Below, piece after piece: positions 61,198 through 64,000 of a stretch of DNA of 64,000 nt. Positions within the stretch are counted from its first letter, which is position 1, and each line of letters begins with the position of its first letter. Origin of the DNA: Olsenella_L kribbiana (GTDB lineage: Bacteria; Actinomycetota; Coriobacteriia; Coriobacteriales; Atopobiaceae); contig NZ_JAZGJP010000005.1 in assembly GCF_036408795.1 (NCBI RefSeq), positions 1-64,000 on the forward strand. Reading direction: 5' to 3'. The position numbers and the translations under genes were made by a program. The notes beneath the pieces were generated by a model. The model saw only the letters and a program-made list of their open reading frames with translations. It did not search any database and had not been told where the DNA came from.

Positions 61198-62475
61198 CTA
61201 ACGCTTCTTTCTCTGGGTGCTGCGCTTCTCCTGGGCAACGCGCCGCTTGATCGTGGTACCAGACATCGAGACGCCGGCGCTCCTGCCCCCGCCATGTGTG
61301 AGGTCCTGCCAGCGCTGGTAGATGCTTCTTGTCCTGTTCGTGGTCTTGAGGCTCAGGAGCGGTGCTGCCAAGATTGTGGGCGCGATGAACGTGACGAGGC
61401 GCCAGATCAGGTATCCTGCCGTCGCAGACGAACCGAAGAGGCCTCCATAGAACATGAAGAAGCCACCCTCAGCACCTCCGGTACCACCCGGAAGCGGCAC
61501 AGCCGAGGAGACCATCTGCACCATGGAGCCAGCAGCCAGGCAGTCGAGGAAGTCCGCTTGAACACCGAAGGCATTGAGCACGAACCACGGAATCATGTAG
61601 AGGCTGGCAAGCTGTGCCATGGTCACGGCAAGCGTCAGGAGCATCGAGGGCCAGTCCTTTGCTGCCGTCTTGAAGGCATCGGAGAACTGCATGACCTGAA
61701 CGTTCACGACCTCGGTCCAGTGGTCGACATCCTCCTGCTTCTTGAGGATTCCCACGCGCTTGCAGAAGCGGATAGCTGCCATGCCCGCACGCATAACGAA
61801 GCGGGGACAGAGGCAGATCACGAAGAGCGCGATGAGCTCGAGCATGTGCACGCCGAAGACGATGAGGTTCAAGATCACGATATCGCCGTAGGTCTCGAAG
61901 AAGAACTCGAGCTTGGCGGCAAGCATGATGGCAGCAAAGAGCACGACACCGAACTGGAACATGATGAAGCGGGTGAACTGGGTAGCAGAAGCTTCGCCCG
62001 GATCGAGTCCTGTCTTCGTGAGGCGCACGATCTGCGACGGGACCGATCCTGCCATCATCGGCGTGAGGTTCCCGAAGAAGACGCCCGATGCCTCGACGCT
62101 CATGAGGTCGCGGATGCCGACGGGAGAGTCATGGTCGATGAAGACAGCAATCACGTAGGCAAGGACGCCGAAGACGAAGTAGAAGCCATAGCAGAGGCAG
62201 GCAAGCCAGACCCAGTGCGTATCGACCGTCGAGAGCGCATCGAGGAACTGCACCATCTGTCCCGAGAAGACAAGATAGACGATATAGAGGGCAACGACAC
62301 CAGCCAGGAAGAGCGCACCCTTGCGTGCGCTTGCCTTCTGGTCCTCGTTTCCTTCTGCCTGGATATGTCCTGTCGAGACCTTGAGCTTCGGCATGGAGCT
62401 TACATGGGGCTTGCCAGTACGGGAAGCAGATGTCTTCGTGGCCGAGCCTGCATGCGTGCCATCAACTTTGGCCAT
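61198..62475 (-). CDS. YbhN/UPF0104-type membrane protein, paralogue
   Basis: 425 residues, the same family as the gene downstream, with matching blocks SVEASGVFFGNLTPMMAGSV and SAVPLPGGTGGAEGGFFMFY and the shared KTTNRTRSIYQRWQDLTHG near the C-terminus. It has a longer polar N-terminus (about 60 residues) and a basic tail RRVAQEKRSTQRKKR. The ATG at 62475 follows GGGAAGG. The pair arose by duplication and probably works together. Confidence 0.82.
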   Translation of the reverse strand: MAKVDGTHAGSATKTSASRTGKPHVSSMPKLKVSTGHIQAEGNEDQKASARKGALFLAGVVALYIVYLVFSGQMVQFLDALSTVDTHWVWLACLCYGFYFVFGVLAYVIAVFIDHDSPVGIRDLMSVEASGVFFGNLTPMMAGSVPSQIVRLTKTGLDPGEASATQFTRFIMFQFGVVLFAAIMLAAKLEFFFETYGDIVILNLIVFGVHMLELIALFVICLCPRFVMRAGMAAIRFCKRVGILKKQEDVDHWTEVVNVQVMQFSDAFKTAAKDWPSMLLTLAVTMAQLASLYMIPWFVLNAFGVQADFLDCLAAGSMVQMVSSAVPLPGGTGGAEGGFFMFYGGLFGSSATAGYLIWRLVTFIAPTILAAPLLSLKTTNRTRSIYQRWQDLTHGGGRSAGVSMSGTTIKRRVAQEKRSTQRKKR

Positions 62476-62671
62476 CCATATCCTTCCCTCGCTCAGCTCT
62501 CTTTGTGCTGCCACACTATCATACCCGCCACACGTCCAATCGATCTGGACGCAGATAGTCAGCAGCCAGACACCATAGGCAGAGCCAATCTTGGATGGCT
62601 ATCGAACTTGTGGCGAGATTGTGGTGGAGCGGGGGTCCAGAGCGACTTTTTGCCCAATTTGCAGAATGTCG

Positions 62672-62700
62672 TTGCACACCCCCACCCTCTGCGGTATAGT
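62672..62700 (+). promoter_or_regulatory. Promoter of the tRNA-Gln/Glu/Glu unit
   Basis: TTGCAC (62672-62677), 17-base spacer, TATAGT (62695-62700). Confidence 0.7.
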
Positions 62701-62737
62701 TCTTTCTCGCGCCGATGAAGCGCACGCACGACCTCTT

Positions 62738-62811
62738 GGGATATCGTCTAACGGTAGGACAGCGGATTCTGGTTCCGTCAATGGGAGTTCGATTCTCTCT
62801 ATCCCAGCCAT
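62738..62811 (+). tRNA. tRNA-Gln (CTG)
   Basis: Acceptor TGGGATA pairs with TATCCCA, loop TTCTGGT gives anticodon CTG, T-arm GGAGTTCGATTCTC, CCA encoded. Confidence 0.94.
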
Positions 62812-62814
62812 CTG

Positions 62815-62891
62815 GCCCGTTCGTCTAGCGGTTTAGGACGCCGCCCTCTCAAGGCGGAGATCAGCAGTTCGAATCTGCTACGGGCTACCAG
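62815..62891 (+). tRNA. tRNA-Glu (CTC), copy 1
   Basis: Loop CTCTCAA gives anticodon CTC; acceptor GGCCCGT faces ACGGGCT with a terminal G-T wobble; CCA encoded. Four bases after tRNA-Gln. Confidence 0.94.
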
Positions 62892-62924
62892 ATTTTCCTC
62901 GGCCACTTGCTGGCCTTACATATG

Positions 62925-63001
62925 GCCCGTTCGTCTAGCGGTTTAGGACGCCGCCCTCTCAAGGCGGAGATCAGCAGTTCGAATCTGCTACGGGCTACCA
63001 A
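62925..63001 (+). tRNA. tRNA-Glu (CTC), copy 2
   Basis: Identical to the first copy over all 77 bases, 33 bases downstream. Confidence 0.94.
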
Positions 63002-63009
63002 ATGAGATG

Positions 63010-63041
63010 CGCTCCGGTTTCCGGAGCGCTTTTCTTTTTGT
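63010..63041 (+). terminator. Terminator of the tRNA unit
   Basis: GCGCTCCGG pairs with CCGGAGCGC around TTT, followed by TTTTCTTTTT. Confidence 0.9.
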
Positions 63042-63117
63042 CTTCTTCCCTCTGTCCTCAATACAGGCCACTCGCCCATTTCCCGCCTTAGCCCATTTGA
63101 ATCTGCGGCATGCCATC

Positions 63118-64000
63118 TCATTCTTCGTAGAGCCTCTCTGCATCCACGAAGGCCCACTCTGGACCAAGCGTCCCAGCAAAGCCCGCTGAAATCTGGTCCT
63201 TCGTGAACAGGCCGTAGCGAACCGTGTCGTAGCCCGATATGAGCTGTGCCCTCCGCACAAGCTCCTGCGTTGCTTTTCCCGCATCGAATGAATTCCGCCA
63301 CTTGCATTCTCCGACGAAGAGCTCGCGGCGGCGCTTGCTGCCTGCCACGACATCGATGCCTGTCTGCCCCTTTCTGGCAGGGTCTGCTCCCCACCAGCTT
63401 CCGAATCTGACAGGTCGCCCTTCTTGGCTTGAGCGATTGTCCATTCAAGGCAGATTGTCTCGAACCAGTGCCCGACATAGGTAGGGATGCCATTTCCTTC
63501 GAAAAGCTCACGGGCCTCGAGCTCTCCGGCATCCATCTCGATTGCATCCATAGCCGGCTGCACGAACCGATACCAGAAGGAGAAGACAGGTTCCGAGATG
63601 CAGCAGATGCCTTTGCGTGACTTTTCACGGGGCTCGCCGTACGGAACCTTCTTCTCGACGAACCTCATGGACTGAAGCGTCTTCAGGTACCTGCCGACAG
63701 GGCCTCGGTCTTCGCCGATCCTGCCTGCAATCTCCTGTGGCTTGTTGGCACCTGCAGCTATGGCATCAAGCACGGAGCTGTAGATGGCTGGCTCATGCAA
63801 TTCCTGCCGAAGAAGCATCATCGGCTCCTCATAGAGCAGCCCTTCCTTTCTGAAGAACAGCCGCTCTGCATTTGCCTTCAGGCTCTCTGACGCATGTATC
63901 ATTGAGAGGTAGTACGGCGTGCCGCCAAAGACCGCATAGAACTCGACAAGCTCAGTGCTGGAGAGCCCGGGGAGCATGAGCGCAGCATCCCGATACCCGA
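63118..64000 (-). pseudogene. DUF234 ATPase, frameshifted and cut by the window edge
   Basis: From the right edge the frame gives LSSTELVEFYAVFGGTPYYL, RKEGLLYEEPMMLLRQEL, GPVGRYLKTLQSMRFVEKK and then WFETICLEWTIAQAKKGD, the C-terminal part of an AAA+ ATPase of the DUF234 type. Near 63412-63430 the match jumps frame: RPVRFGSWWGADPARKGQTG, GIDVVAG and ECKWRNSF, the nuclease-like DUF234 tail, continue in another frame to the stop at 63118. A one-base indel, real or from sequencing, explains this. The Walker motifs lie beyond 64000 and cannot be judged. Confidence 0.75.

Noticed and set aside
60496..62718. A 740-codon plus-strand open frame opposite the two YbhN-type genes
   Set aside because: Antisense shadow; the minus-strand genes have ribosome sites and conserved family blocks.

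Overview
The window looks like a chromosomal segment of a high-G+C, low-genome-size Actinomycetota member of the class Coriobacteriia, most like Olsenella/Atopobiaceae. This rests on G+C- and C-ending codon preference, the Gram-positive style cluster rpmF-plsX-acpP-rnc-smc-ftsY-ffh, paired YhgE/Pip proteins, an NADP-type glutamate dehydrogenase and an actinobacterial type I-E CRISPR repeat. The genus is inference; no rRNA is present.

Left part (1-9.9 kb): gdhA; a Ser/Thr-rich lipoprotein; tRNA-Pro and tRNA-Gly; a Gfo/Idh/MocA oxidoreductase coupled to a diacylglycerol-kinase-like gene; a sugar PTS operon read leftward (fructose-type EIIA, 1-phosphofructokinase-like kinase, Enzyme I) with a strong hairpin in every gap; tRNA-Arg; a Nudix ADP-ribose pyrophosphatase; and two tRNA-Lys plus tRNA-His.

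CRISPR part (10.1-22.9 kb): an array of 48 near-identical repeats and 47 spacers with decayed repeats at its distal (left) end, then a leader and a complete type I-E operon read leftward: cas3, cse1, cse2, cas7e, cas5e, cas6e, cas1, cas2. The most interesting element is the 187-bp gap between cas3 and cse1. It holds a two-repeat, one-short-spacer crRNA-like unit whose first 11 spacer bases exactly match a site about 90 bp upstream, in the presumed promoter, next to an AAC PAM-like triplet. This is the architecture of a Cascade-guiding regulatory RNA (CreA/CreR type). A five-codon mini-ORF behind a very strong Shine-Dalgarno sits between the target and the RNA, as in CreT toxins. Separately, the distal spacer of the main array matches the window's own EIIA gene at 26 consecutive bases but is mismatched in the seed.

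Central part (23-45.5 kb): a long leftward housekeeping block (ffh, ftsY, smc, rnc, acpP, plsX, rpmF, a DUF177 protein, a coiled-coil protein, coaD, rsmD, recG, a DAK2/FakA-like protein, an Asp23 protein), then rightward rpmB, thiamine pyrophosphokinase, an FmdB zinc-ribbon protein, and leftward priA-def-fmt-rsmB.

Right part (45.5-64 kb): a dead RelB/YoeB-type toxin-antitoxin remnant flanked by imperfect direct repeats; metK under a SAM-I riboswitch; a TetR regulator divergent from two tandem YhgE/Pip membrane proteins, with two copies of one 21-bp operator-like palindrome; gltX; a gene-poor stretch with a 45-residue membrane peptide; an M24 aminopeptidase; a fused L-serine dehydratase; two YbhN-type membrane proteins; tRNA-Gln and two tRNA-Glu; and a frameshifted DUF234 ATPase cut by the window edge.
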